Positions 36,901-49,135 are shown, counted from the first letter of the stretch. The stretch: 64,000 bases of DNA from Toxotes chatareus (GCA_016801885.1 CM028882.1:19299047-19363046), one strand, 5' to 3'. Numbers and translations are program-made. The notes: generated by a model not told the origin, from the sequence alone.

Positions 36901-38656
36901 CACACAGTATATCTATACTCACCATGTATTTGTGAATTGATGTAACATCTGACCCCACACACACTCTATAGCTGAGTTCAGGTAAGGCCTCCTGTCCCAC
37001 TGGTGGTTTGAAGGGGGAGTCCTGATACCGGGCCTGGAACATGAGTGTCCTGTCCTTCTCTGACCAGCCCAAATGAAATGGCACTGAGTCGTTAATCTTG
37101 ATCGCAGTTGCATTCGATGACAGCCAATAGCGTTCCAGAATTCCCCCAAAAGCGCTCCGACTGGAGTAGACGTCACTGGTGACGAAAGGCCGTGGTTCCT
37201 CCTCACCCTGGATCCTGATAGGCCAGTACTGCGTTGCTGTCTCTGCTCCCCCATACCAGTGAGAATCATTATAGGCCATAGCATGCTCCACTGAGCGCTT
37301 ATTTTGCAGCTCCTCCCAGCGAACACGGTAACACATCACTGTGTCCTTTGGTCGAACTGTCTGGATAAAGAAGTTGAGCTTGCCTGAATCTGACCGTGTG
37401 CAGCTCAGAATACTTCCCTCCTTTGAGCAGGAGTCCAGATCCAGAGTGCCAGACCTAGGAGGGTATGTAGACAGAGGAGAAGAAAATACAGTGAAACTAG
37501 TTAAGCACAGGAGTCATATTTCTGTATTGCTGAGATGATGTCAAGCTTGCAAACATGTTTGAGATGACTAGGATACTACAACAGAGGATAAATGCAGTCA
37601 TGACACAGATAATATTTTATTCTTCATTCAATTACTCTCTTTCTCTACAAATCCAGAGACTGTACTATGGCTATTTCTGTCTGAGCTCTGCAGATAAAGG
37701 ACGTGACTAAATCAGTCTTCCCTAAGGGTGTAATCATGTGTCTGTCTCATCTGGCTTTCGATTATCCATCCACACATTGCAGACAGGAAGCCTTTTAGCA
37801 CAGCTCAGCCCACAAGGAGGAACAACTGTGCCAGGGCCAAAAAAAAAACCCCAAAAAAACCCCAGTGATTTATGTTGCAAAGGTTATTGTCAGCCAAGAT
37901 TTACTAGCTGTTAGTTTCACAAGGGGAGTGTTTATTACAGGAACATATTGGATTGAATTACAATATGAAGAAGGTCCTATTTTTCTGGTCACTCTGTGTT
38001 TTGATTGCTCTGAGATGACCAAGGCATCAGCAGGATAATCTTTATTCCTTACCTCACATCTCCCTTTGGTATTAGTAAAGCTGAAACGATTAGTCCATTG
38101 TCACTATTTTGATAATCAATTAAGCATTTGAGTCACTCCCCAAATAAGAATGCCTAAGATTGTACCAGTTTCTTAAATTTGTATTTTTTCATCTGTTTCA
38201 TTTTGTTGTAAATTGAATAATCAGACAAAATGACCAATTTGAATATGTCACCTTGATCTCTGGAAATTTGTGTTGGGCATTTGTCTCAATTTTTCTGACA
38301 TTCCATGGACAAAAAAGGAATCAAAACAATGACCAGCAGATGAATTAATAATGAAAATGACACCAACAGTGAACGCACCTGAAGGTCATAGTGAAGATGA
38401 CAGCTTCTGCCTGGTTACGGATGATAAAACCGTCCTTGTTGAGGTCTAACAACTCAGTCTTGAGCAGCTGGGCTTTACGGAGAGACGCTGAGTAGTAGCA
38501 CCAGGCGACCACAGCAGCGAGCACCAGCACACAGCCTAACATTCCTGCCATCACCAGGGGTCGGCCTTCATGAGACAGCTTCTTCTTTAGTGGAGAGGAA
38601 CCAGCTCCCCCTGCCATCTGCTGCTCCCCAGGAGCCACTGGAACAATCTGATACAT
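33947..38656 (-). CDS. myorg: Myogenesis-regulating glycosidase (GH31 family, type II membrane protein)
   Basis: Alpha-galactosidase-type GH31 enzyme of the secretory pathway. Human MYORG loss causes brain calcification. Five coding exons in transcript order: 38379-38656, 36923-37454, 35692-36496, 35465-35583, 33947-34294, all GT-AG and in phase, encode 693 residues (human 714, by recollection). The start ATG at 38656 follows a spliced leader and gives MYQIVPVAPG. A membrane anchor lies at about residues 36-55 (LVLAAVVAWCYYS). The catalytic domain has SFKFDAGE with nucleophile Asp437 and DRDSVWG with acid/base Asp494 by position relative to the human enzyme. Conserved WWNGIG, GYQSQNIS and LLIGD-like QFLIGDD blocks are present, and the C-terminus is DLDEVAYFTWVH. 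No break or missing catalytic residue. An ATG further upstream in the same frame (38860) is rejected because a splice acceptor lies between. Confidence 0.97.
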
Positions 38657-38854
38657 CTTAAAGACTTGAGGCAGTGAACAGGTATGGAGAAGGAGTAGCA
38701 GGAGTGGACAGCTGTAGTTAGCTTGCTGTGTAGGTGAAAATGTCTGGAATTTAGCTTCACACCGGCAGCAGTAGAGGTGGAAAAAAAGCCTTGTGTCTAC
38801 CTGCCGATCTTTAGCAACAACTCCATTTCTGAATAAGGGTTTATTTGTCCAAAG
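38657..38854 (-). other. myorg: myorg 5' UTR part of first coding exon
   Basis: A pyrimidine-rich stretch followed by TTGCAG gives a strong acceptor, so this exon probably begins at 38854. A candidate noncoding first exon ends at 40809 with donor GGAG/GTGAGATA and may start near 40900. Another possible donor lies at about 39116 (GAAG/GTGAG). The interval 38860-40800 otherwise shows no coding sequence. Confidence 0.5.
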
Positions 38855-41178
38855 CTGCAAGAGAGAGAGAGGCAGACAGAGGCCAACATTCAGTTTAAAA
38901 AGTGGTACAACGTGTAAAACCGGTGGAAATGTGTAAAGAAATAAACAATCACTGATATCGTTAGCACATAGCCTATAAAATCATACAATGAACAACTTCA
39001 ATGTCCAGCTTGACAATCCAGTCCTAATTTTCACCGCTGACAGTCTCCAGGAACTGCAGTTATAAATAGCTTTGGAGCACTGGGTGCTAACATGATTAAA
39101 GACATTAATTACTCACCTTCTGTTTCTCACTATTCTCTAAAGAAGACAACAAAAATATATTGTACAATTCAATAATAAAGCTTTCATCTTTTAAAACAAA
39201 AAACGCACATTTAACTACATGCTACACTACTACAAACTACATGTTACTGTACCGAATGCATTCAATTGTACTTGTGTCCTGCAGCATAATTCAGCAGTAG
39301 CAGTGTCCAACAGAAAGAGCTGTAATCTGGTAAATAGCAGGTAGCCAGGCTCTGTAGCCACACAGGCACTGATGGTAACAGAACCAGTGAAACCATAAAA
39401 ACAGGCTATGATCAGAGAGAGTCCAGACACCATGTCAGCATGGTTCAATTACATTCACCTCTCAGGTAAGAGCAACTTGGACATGACTAAATAACATTTA
39501 TCAGTCACATTTCTCAAATGACTGTTCTGCAGCAAACCTACAGTTTTCAGATAGAGCACGGGCCAATCATCCACAACTGAACCCTACTTTATCCTCCCCA
39601 CAGGTATCATTATGTTCTAGCTCATCGTGCTTATTTTATTCTAATGAAGGTTAGTGGCAATGCAGCAGGGAGGGAAGGAAACCCTGCAAATGCATACCCT
39701 GCAACAACTCAGTTCCTGTGCTTCACCAACACACTGCTGTGTGATACGCCTTCCTCTTTATGTCACCTTTCTCACGCGTCTGTTAGAATAAGATGCTTTA
39801 CCCCCTCTGCATATACAGACAATGCTGCACCATATTGTCATTTTGATCGGTTGTAATGTACCACTGAACTTAATCCTGCTTTCCTCCAGATTCCCTGTAT
39901 CCACCCTGCTTGGCATAAGCACAAGACATTCCCACACTTTCTAGTCCAGACCTGCCCCTTTTCAATCCTCATTTACTGGATCAATACTAATTTGGTTTAT
40001 TGTGACAAGAGTATTTGACTTTCAAGCCCCAAATATTAGCGCTCGCTGCTTTCTAAAGAAATTCTTTTTACAATCATTAATACAGACACAATGTTTTCAT
40101 ATCCATAAACTATGTATGAAGATCCTAGGGCTATTTTACTACATAATTCATAGTTCATGATTCAAAGAGAAGTGACACTCTTCAGATGGCAAGTTTGCTT
40201 TTACACTGTGACCAGAAATCATTTTAATTTTGCTGGTTTTGGGGATCAAATGTATGCGAATGGAAGGTGCTTTCTGATTTCCTATATAGCAGCAAATAAC
40301 CAGTGGTCAGTGCAGCCATTTAGGCTGTACACTGGAGGTTATGCGTGCTTTCCTACCGAGCAGCGAGCTCCTATGCACAGACACACGTTTCCTTTCTTCC
40401 TTCATTATTGTTTTGTCCCCATATTAGTTGCGGCTAAATCCCTAAAACAATACAAAACTGTAAACACTGTCCTCTGACTTTATCGTAATGATCACAGTGG
40501 ACACGAACAGCGGCTCTAGATCCTTATTTTTATGTAATTTCGCGCCAGAGTCAAGGTGACACATAGTATAGCTAAATAACCAAACATTTCCAATTCCTGA
40601 TCGATAACACACAAGCTCTCGTCGACAGGGCTGTTTGTCCTGTATCGGGTCGGTACAGTGACTGTAACCGGCTGTACCAGCTGTACCAGCTGTCACGCAT
40701 TAGATGCACAGCGGCCATGTTCACGGTTAATAGCTATGTTATCTACGTCAGTAACATACAAATAAGTTAGAAAATATAAACACAGACACACAAAGAGAGT
40801 TATCTCACCTCCGTATCTGACTCCCTGGGGTCAATGTGTAGTTACAGCTGTGAGCGCAGTAACCCACTGCGCAGCTGCGGAGAGGTTTGAAGTTCTACAG
40901 TCCCGCCCAACAACAAACAACTTCGAAGCGGATTCGCCCATATACCTGTCACTCATGAACAACACGATCCGGTGGACTCCTGGGAAATGAAGTGTGGAAA
41001 CAAGGTAGTCTTCAGAAATCGTTCCAAAAATAGATTATTAAATTAACTACAACTTTATAGTTTGTGTCGTGACCGCGGCTGAAATTGAATTCAATATAAA
41101 ATGGATAAACTGAACGGACGTTAACTCTTATTGATGTTATTTTAAAAGTATTGTCCGTTTTTAATCTTACGTGCCACC

Positions 41179-41193
41179 GTTTCCCAGGGAAAC
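41179..41193. promoter_or_regulatory. Candidate RFX X-box between myorg and izumo1
   Basis: GTTTCCCAGGGAAAC is a perfect 15-base palindrome fitting the RFX X-box pattern (GTNNYY, short spacer, RRNAAC). It lies about 220 bases before a likely izumo1 leader exon. RFX2 drives many male germ-cell genes. Motif seen, use inferred. Confidence 0.45.
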
Positions 41194-41399
41194 AATTCAA
41201 ATTTCAAATATAACTTGTGGTATTCTGTCTTTTTTGGTTTTGATCAACCTATAAAATGCTGTCATTATATGCGATTTAGCTAAATTTTTAAAATATTAAC
41301 ATCAACAAATTTGTTTTTGATCACGTTGAAGGGTCAGTAAGGCAGTTTTCTTGTAGTGTGTATGTAATAATAGCAGAATCTGATCGAACTAGGCTTTGG

Positions 41400-41458
41400 T
41401 ACAGAATCAGCTTGTACAGGAGAAACATTGCACAGCTCGCCCTGAACGAACTACGGAG
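41400..41458 (+). other. izumo1: Possible izumo1 noncoding leader exon
   Basis: Ends with a strong donor, GGAG/GTGAGATC at 41458/41459. A matching acceptor, GTGTTTCAG, ends at 41933, so the coding exon would carry 77 bases of leader. The 5' limit is a guess; no TATA box is evident. Confidence 0.35.
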
Positions 41459-42010
41459 GTGAGATCATCCAGAGCAAATAATAATGTTCTTGTGACTGCT
41501 GTGAACTGTAGCATGCTTTCCACCACTGGGTGACAGCAACCAGCTAACAATGACATGATGAAAGAGCATGATAAAGCAAGTACTCTTTTATCCTAGTTTA
41601 TCTCCTGTAGAAATGCTGATATATATTCTGTTATTTGTTATTGGTGTGCCAACAGTATCATCAACTGTTGAAAAGGGCAAGTAAGCTAGTAGTTTCTTTA
41701 TCACTGACAAGCAACATTAGTGATGGCACCAATGGTTCAATTACCCTTAAACTACAGCCAAAGTAGCTGTAGCCATAGCAAGTACTAGTGACAGTAGGCT
41801 AGAAGAAGGCTTGCTTGTATTAACATTAAGCAGTAAAAGAGGTTACAACAATGAAGAACTGTAAACAAAAGTATTTGTACACTCATTAGAAAATGAGAGA
41901 TGTGATAGATGCCACCAAGTGGCAGTGTTTCAGGACCTGCACCGGCTGAAAAATCACAAGATCAAAGTGACTCATCCTCATGTGCAGGAAGTTCAGGGTG
42001 CAGAGGAGAG

Positions 42011-45000
42011 ATGCTGCTGATACTGGTGTCCCTGCTGTGTTGTGTCCCTGCAACCACGGCCTGTCTGCAGTGTGACCGTGGGATCAGGCTCCTACATGAG
42101 GACTTAGTCTTGTCTGCTCCCACCGTAGATGACCAGATTGAAATGAAAAAGATTTGTGACCACGCTTATGTGACCTATAGAGAAACCAGCAGGGCACGAA
42201 AGGGAGTCATTGGTGAGATGCAAGACCTTGTTTAGCACAGCATGACATGGTATGAGTGTGTAGTATGCTAATTATTCACACTAAGCAACTTCTTTTTCAT
42301 AGCTTGTCTTCTATTTTCATGAACATTTTCTAAAATATTGTCAGGCCACCTAGGTTTTTTATGAACTAGCAGTTGAAGTATTTAGTGCTGTGCCTACTAT
42401 TTTCTTCTGGACAAAAGTGTGAGTGAGATGTCAAAAATGTACATGAATAAAATCATAAAGACATGTTTCCTCTTGCTCAGATCCCACTACACTGTACAGA
42501 GCCAGAACTGAGTACCAGAGTGAATTTGATCGCTTTCTGAAAACCCAGAACACTGGTAAGAAGCAAAAAAAAACATTCACTGTAATTATGCACAGTAGTT
42601 AGAAACGTGGAACAAAAACTATACAATAAAACTATAAAACACCTGACACAGTAATCAAGAAAAACTTAATGTCTACCAGATTTTTAAGCCTAGAAAAATC
42701 CTCTCATTGTTTAGGATCTGCAACATTTAAAGCCATTCAGATCATGGAGAAGGGCAGGAAGATCTTAGAGAAACACTTGGATGCCTTCATCCGTGATGGT
42801 AATTGGCATGAACAACAGTGAGTGTTCTGCACAGTATGAGGCAGGGCGCTTTGTGTAAGTCACTGCTGTGTGTGAGATGTAGTTTCAGATCATTTGTTTG
42901 TCTCTCTCTCAGGACTGTGCCCCAACAGGTGTGGTAAGTTTGTTCTGTCTGGTTTTTCCAGCTGTATCCCTGTAAATCCTTATAGAAACACATACAGTAC
43001 TATACATACAGTGCGTGCTTAGAGGACACGTGTGTGTTCATGTGTGTGATTCTCAGGGCTTCTGAATCGAAGAGTAATGGATTGCTTCTCTTGCCGTTAC
43101 AAGATATACATCTGTCTCTCTCCCTCTGGCCATCAGGATTGCGGTGGTATATTTTTATGTGTTTGTGTGTGTATGTTGTTGGTGAGTGGGTGGATGTGAG
43201 GATGGGGAGTGGGGGTCGTACCTATGTGGTGGGAGTTCACCATTCCTCAGAGAATATGGACATAAGCTGTCACGAGTTTGTAAATGTGTCCTTAAGCGAG
43301 GATCTGCTGCTGTCTGCCCATGTGCAGGGCTAATGAAAAAGATTATTCAAGTAATCCAGATAGAAATGAATGGAGCATCTCTCTGTCGTCTCGCCCCTCT
43401 CACCCTCTCTCCAGAGTACACAGTGCAGGCTGAGGAGGGAGGCCAGGCAGTACTGAACTGTTTTCTTCCATGGCATCATCTTCTACTGGGAAAACCAGAG
43501 TACCACTACTCCTGGGTCCCAGGAGTGCCAGGAACTAAAAAGGTCTCCTTGCAATTACTTTCTTTCTCAAATGAAACAAAAACAGAAATATAAGAAGGCT
43601 CTTACCACTTTTAAACCACTTGAGTAGAGGTTTACCACTTTCTAACCACTTTGTATACTTCCTGATTCCCATGTATTACGTTATGTTCCTTATTTAGCTA
43701 CCCTTGAATATACATGTTCACTGTCTGCCAGCTTTTACACCCACTAACTTGCAAGTATCACTTCCTAATTTGTGCCTGCAGCTGGATGAGGATGACTTCA
43801 AAGCCTTGGTAGTGACAGACGACTCATCTGTGGTCTTAAATCAGCTGCATGTGGATGAACAAGGAACATATCGCTGCTCTCTGCGGGACCGAGATGGAAC
43901 GGTCTTCTACAGAGTCACTTTCCTGCTCACTGGTAGAGTTACAACTCTTGAAAAAATTGTCAGATAATTCAGCTGTGAAAGGGCAAGACGCGACATCAAG
44001 GACATCCAGGAGGCCCCAAGCAAAATAAAAAGCACATCATTTAATTTGATTTTAGAGATTAACTCTCTACATATTCAAAAAGTAAGGCTTAAAATTAGTG
44101 TCTGTGTACGTGAGTGTTTGTGTTTGTGGTTTGTATCTGTTGGGTGGATGCAGGGTGTGTCAGTTTCTTTGGGAGTGTTTTCTCTTTTCATTTGTTGCTC
44201 CTTTGGCTTTCTTTTATGTTATTTAAGGTAGTCATCTATATATGTTCCCTGTTGCTTTATAGATATGAATAAAATGCACCCTCATTGAAATATGTATATG
44301 TATATATATGAAATACTTCTAAAAAGTGCTTCTCCCAATCAGTAGATAAAGCATACAGTTCAATAGCTACTAAATTAACAACATAAATGTTTAAATATAA
44401 GGATGCTTGAGTGAGAAAACATTTTCTAAAGGGAGTTCACAGCCTACTGTTTATGTTTTGAGGTTGGTGACAAGCAAAATCATGTGAAAACCCCTATTTA
44501 TAGTCAGTCCAGAACAAACTGAAAGTGTAAAGTCCTGCCTCAGTATTTCCCTCTAAACAAAAATTACCCTTCAACTCCATTAACACATCACTCTGTTATT
44601 TTCATCCTCCTTCCTCACAGTTGCCCCTTTGCCTGACCAAACTCACCGACCCCTCGTCACTCTGCCCTCTCTACCTCATGGAGACTCACATTTTCAACCT
44701 ACTGAGGGGCTGCTGGTGCCAGTCATCGTCATGGTTACTGCTCTGAGTCTGGCAGCGAGCATAGGCCTCACCGTTGTCCTGGGGTGAGCGGCAGTAAGTG
44801 GGTGGAGGGGAGGAAGAGAGGGCGAGAGGTTAGCAGGAAGGGTGGAGGTAAAAGAGGTGGCACCAAACAGTCAGAGAGCATGACAACCTAACTGATGCAA
44901 GACGAAGTGATCATGTTGTCGTGTAGTTTCAGGATTGAATCATGATTTATGAGACTTAGGTGTATGTCATGTGAAGCTACTGCAGATATATGAAGAGGTT

Positions 45001-45286
45001 AATTGTTTATAGTTGAACTGAGTATGCCATTACATTGTTGTCTTTGGAAAATATCTTCACTTCTTCCAGGAAGTTATGTCACTTACTTAAGCTCAGAACT
45101 CAACAAGTGTCAACTTACTTTTAAACTTTTTATGGGTTTATTTCTGACTGAGTTAGGATTATCAGCGTCAGTGATCTGTTTTGTAGAATGATGATGAATC
45201 AGCGGAAAGCAGCAGAGGAGCCGAGAAGAAGGAAGGAGGAAACAACGACACAAAACACAGCCTGGGGGAGATGCTGTGTACAGTAA
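42011..45286 (+). CDS. izumo1: Izumo1-type sperm-egg fusion protein
   Basis: Sperm membrane protein needed for gamete binding and fusion. Nine coding exons: 42011-42212, 42481-42555, 42715-42798, 42913-42933, 43057-43146, 43415-43542, 43782-43932, 44621-44783, 45187-45286, encoding 337 residues (human about 350). Signal peptide 1-17 (MLLILVSLLCCVPATTA) is followed by CLQC at 18-21. The Izumo helical domain ends in LCPNRCG (122-128) and DCFSCRY, the family's cysteine signature. An Ig domain runs from DCGEYTV with Cys173 and WVPG to YRC (Cys232). One membrane segment lies at about 281-304, then a short basic tail. Exon 4 is a 21-base microexon. The exon 6 donor (AAG/GTCTCC) is weak but forced by the frame. 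ATG 41909 would add a leader without signal character and is rejected. Head to head with myorg. Confidence 0.92.
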
Positions 45287-45291
45287 ATAAA
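45286..45291 (+). terminator. izumo1: izumo1 polyadenylation signal overlapping the stop codon
   Basis: The stop TAA (45284-45286) runs straight into AATAAA, sharing one base. If used, the 3' UTR would be only about 20 bases. Confidence 0.6.
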
Positions 45292-48200
45292 CACTTTAAT
45301 GACAGGGATGTCTTACTCACTTTAGGATGTACATTTCACCCCCGGGGTTTAACAATTTTCCCACATGACATGAAAGTGAGAATACATGTTGGCTATATGC
45401 AAATGAGGCTCCATGAGGCACAAATTGGCACAGGGGTTTCTACGAGCACATTGTTTATCTCTAACAATGAGAAAAAGTCAAGGGCTGACAGTGCTTTGTG
45501 GCAATCAAACAATGAGCTCTCACTCATAAAACAGAAAGTATGAGGTGGAATATAACCAAAACATAAACTACACACACCCACACTAAAAATGCCCCCAAAA
45601 CCACTCAACTTTCCGTAACATTAAGCACCAACTCGCCAGAGAACAACAATGATCTGACCCCAGCAGGGACACATTCCCCCTGAAAGGGGAGATGGCGTTG
45701 TCACGTGGGTGTTTATGAGAGGAATCAGGGATGAGATAAATCTCCCGGATTACTGTGTTTTTCAGAGATTAATAGCTCCAGCCATCCAATTAATCCTGGA
45801 TAATCCCCCTGTGGGAGGACGAGGGGGGTGATGTGGAGGGGTAAAAGCTAGCAGCAGATGTTTTCATCAGGGTTTCTTTTAATTTTTATTTACTCATTCA
45901 AAGACTGTCTGAGTCTGGGTAAGGGCAGATTTTTGTATTGCTAGTAATGTTCTTATCATTCTGAACTCGCAGTTTTCTTACAGCGTTGTCACCAGACCAA
46001 TAAATGATGTGTTCATTTTGATGACATAATCTGCTTCTGATCAAAAAATAGTCACTTCTGTTTACAAAAGTGCTGCCATGATCGTAGCTGCCGTTTCGTC
46101 ATCAACTCTGTCACTCGGCCTTGTTTTGTCTCTCATGATGTATGTGCTATGAGCACCTAACCCGATGTTGATGCACAAGTCTTATTTCCTGTGAAAGGCC
46201 AAGTCATCATCACCATCAACAACAAAAACATTCAGCCCTGTCACTCAGCTTTGTGTCAGACCTCACACTTTCTTGGCTGACTCTGTGCCAACGTGATGTT
46301 CTGACTTGCTTACTTGGGAAAAACACCTTTGAATCAAACGATAGTGAAAGCAAGGGATTGATTATGTATGAGTGAGCACATCCAGGAATTAAGTAACTAA
46401 GTTTGCTGGAATCATTAATCATTGCTCAGGTTTTTCACGGTAATTTCTAACCTTTTTGACGGTAGTCAGGTGGGGTTATGACTTATGATGAATGTGACTA
46501 AGGTTGTAATGGTGCAACATGAGAGGGGGAGTGTGTGTGTGGAGGCTGAGGATTGCATGGTTGGTGACAGGATGTATGTCTGTGGTGCTGTTTCCTGTCG
46601 GGTTGCTGAGATGGGGGTGAACGTTGAAAAAAAAAGAGAGAGAAAACATTCTTTAAGACACCCTCATACAGAGACGTTCACGTCACAATCTTCCAACTCA
46701 ACAGACCTCATCACTTGGCTGTGGGTTTAAATGTGTGTGTTCAAGCCTAAAGCACAGGTTGAGGCTACAGTAAATGCGTGCTCAGCTGCTCTGCTGACAG
46801 CCATGATGAACTGTGTACCAGTGTGTGTGTACTGCTGTGGACTGAAATTGCAGCCTCAGCAAAGAGAGAACAGGACAAAGTGGGATTGCTGCTGAGGGAC
46901 CAGCAGGCAGCGGTGAGGGAGGGGGAGAAGGGAAGTGGGAAGATGAAGAAAGTGGAGTCAGAGGTTTGAGTGGGAGACATTTGTGGGAAGACAGAGATAT
47001 TTGAATGTGGGTTATGAGGAAATGAAGACAAAGACGTCAGATTACACCTTATGATACAAACTATCCCACACTGTACATGTAATATATTTTTCTGTTTGTA
47101 ACAAGGCAGTGAGTGTCCTGTATCCAGGGGTGGAAAGACATCTACAACATCCTACAACGAAAACTGACTTGATCTGAAAACTAATCAAATGAAAGCACAA
47201 AAAAGACAACTCTAAAGACTTAATCAAAACCCATAAAAGCCTGCTTTCAAATCTAAAATATAAAAGGCTCTTTAAAATTGAATACTCATTCATAAATAAT
47301 CATGAATCAAATTTTAATTTTATTTTTATTTTTTTTTAAAACAAACAGTGCTTTTAAAGAGTTTAACACTCAAAAAATGAATCTTTCTCATCAGGAACGT
47401 GTGGGCATGGTTTGGTCAGATCTGACTGATTGTGGACAGTGGACAACAGCCATCACCCACTCCTCACCCACACCCTGAACCGTCATCAACCAAATTTGAT
47501 CGAAATGTTGCTAAACTAGTATGCAACATAACTTTTTCTCCACTGACCACCCAAATATAAGCAAAGCTGTTAGCTCTTCTAACTTTAACAGAAAGTGTGA
47601 GGTTAAGGTAGGACCCCAGCTCTCATAACAAGAGACTGAGAAAACAGGGTTTTCAAGACTTTAAGGTCATGAAGAGGCAACATGGCACCCTGACCGTTGA
47701 CACCGTGCCAACTGTGTCGAATTCATTATTGCTTTACAAAGTACTTTGTAATGTGTAATCTTTAATATTTAATATTATTAATGGAAAAATGAATAGTCTT
47801 TTGAATTTAGTAGTGAGTTGTGACCATTATTTCCATGCTAGAAAGCTTTCAGCCAAATTGCCTTCAGGGAAAAGAGGATCATTTCAGGCCTAAATGGAAT
47901 ATCCTGTTTGTTAAACCGAAGGCACCGGGCCCTCCCTAATTTCTGGCTTTTACTTGTTGAGCACAGTGCTTTATCAGTAATCTGCTTAAAGGATACTGTA
48001 AGTATGGGAATATTTTATATTTATCTTATCAGCAACAATCCCATGGAAAGACCAAAACTAATAATGAACTGATCCCACAAATGAGTATTATCTCTGTATA
48101 GCCAACATCTGATATATCTCACTCTTCTGTGTCATGGCCTGCATTGTTGTCTCACTAGTGCCACAAATCTGCAGCTGAAAAAAGTCCCAGAATAAATATA

Positions 48201-48640
48201 CTTTCTACTTCTATTTGAGTAATGTTTACCAAGAACTACAGTGCCCCCCTTTTGGGGTCAGCTACTGAACCTTAAAAAAGAAGTAGGCTATGTCTTCATT
48301 GGACTAAAACATGGTTGTAATCTTTTCATAAAAATATAGAACGTCACCAGCCCTATCCTTTCAATGTAAATAAAGTGTGTTCAAAGTGCAAGTTTAAGTA
48401 AAAGTCATTCTGTTTGAATTATGGGACTGATTTTAATAAGTTACTTTCCACTTCAACCATGTGCAAAATGTCTGTCCTGGCGTTTTACCACTGTAACATT
48501 TGACTTTTCCCCGCGGTGAACGCATGATAACATGAAGGTGTTACTTTTGTCTGCATGGGGCATGAAAACAGAGGCAGTCATGCAGCGGCCTGGAGAACCT
48601 CACGTTTAATCTGACCCAAATAACACAGCTCAGCCTTCAC
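45292..48640. other. Intergenic region izumo1-dusp2 with a homeodomain-motif cluster
   Basis: No exon is supported. At 45747-45806 three K50-type homeodomain motifs, GGATTA at 45747 and TAATCC at 45791 and 45801, lie within 60 bases beside ATTA/TTAAT motifs, suggesting a possible enhancer. A purine-rich G-run stretch is at 46915-46940. The remainder is AT-rich without recognisable features. Confidence 0.35.
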
Positions 48641-48666
48641 CCTTTCCTCTGAAGGCTGATGTTTTT

Positions 48667-48686
48667 GGGGGGTGGGAGGGGTGGGG
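48667..48686 (+). promoter_or_regulatory. G-quadruplex motif upstream of dusp2
   Basis: Four G-runs of 6, 3, 4 and 4 separated by single bases (T, A, T), about 450 bases before the dusp2 start codon. One-base loops predict a very stable quadruplex. Confidence 0.6.
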
Positions 48687-48733
48687 CAGCATAACGTAAT
48701 TCAACACACAAACACGGGATAACCCCAAACGAC

Positions 48734-48867
48734 CACGTGCGCGGTAGGAAAATCAGGTTTGACGTCAGTGTCCATATGAGGAGTGCCGGGCAGGCCAAAT
48801 ATGGTCGTTCCGCCTCTGACGTTGTTCCCTCTGTGGAAAGCAAGGAGGGGCCGCTGTGACCCCGCCC
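48734..48867 (+). promoter_or_regulatory. dusp2: dusp2 promoter: E-box, CRE, CArG boxes, GC box
   Basis: Within 134 bases: CACGTG at 48734-48739, a full palindromic CRE TGACGTCA at 48760-48767, an imperfect CArG CCATATGAGG at 48772-48781, a perfect CArG (SRF site) CCAAATATGG at 48795-48804, and CCCCGCCC at 48860-48867. This is the arrangement of serum- and cAMP-induced immediate-early genes, as DUSP2 is in mammals. Lying 270-400 bases before the ATG, it is probably just upstream of the start site. Confidence 0.7.
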
Positions 48868-49135
48868 ATCCCACAGCTGTTATCAATGAACAAGTGAAAC
48901 ACTAAATTTAAATCTGATTTCAACCGAGCTGAAGCAGAGGTACTTTCCAGATACATTATCTGTAGATTTTAAAAACATTTCTTAAAGTACTTTATCGACT
49001 TTTAATTGTCCCAGAAAAAACACTAAAACCGGGGTTTATTTTTTTATTCGCTGATATATATATTTTTTAGTTTTAAAGAACAAACCGTTTATTATTCATT
49101 ACTTTTAAATTATTTTAAATCCACTTTTTTCAGCC

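Noticed and set aside
38657..38860. Upstream in-frame ATG for myorg
   Set aside because: It spans the acceptor at 38854, and the sequence before MYQIV has no family similarity.
41909..42010. Upstream ATG for izumo1
   Set aside because: It would bury the signal peptide behind 34 polar residues, and a likely splice acceptor at 41933 removes it.
43186..43414. Open frame continuing from izumo1 exon 5 into exon 6
   Set aside because: Reading through gives unrelated sequence in another frame; splicing GGTG/GTATAT to CCAG/AGTAC restores the family DCGE motif.
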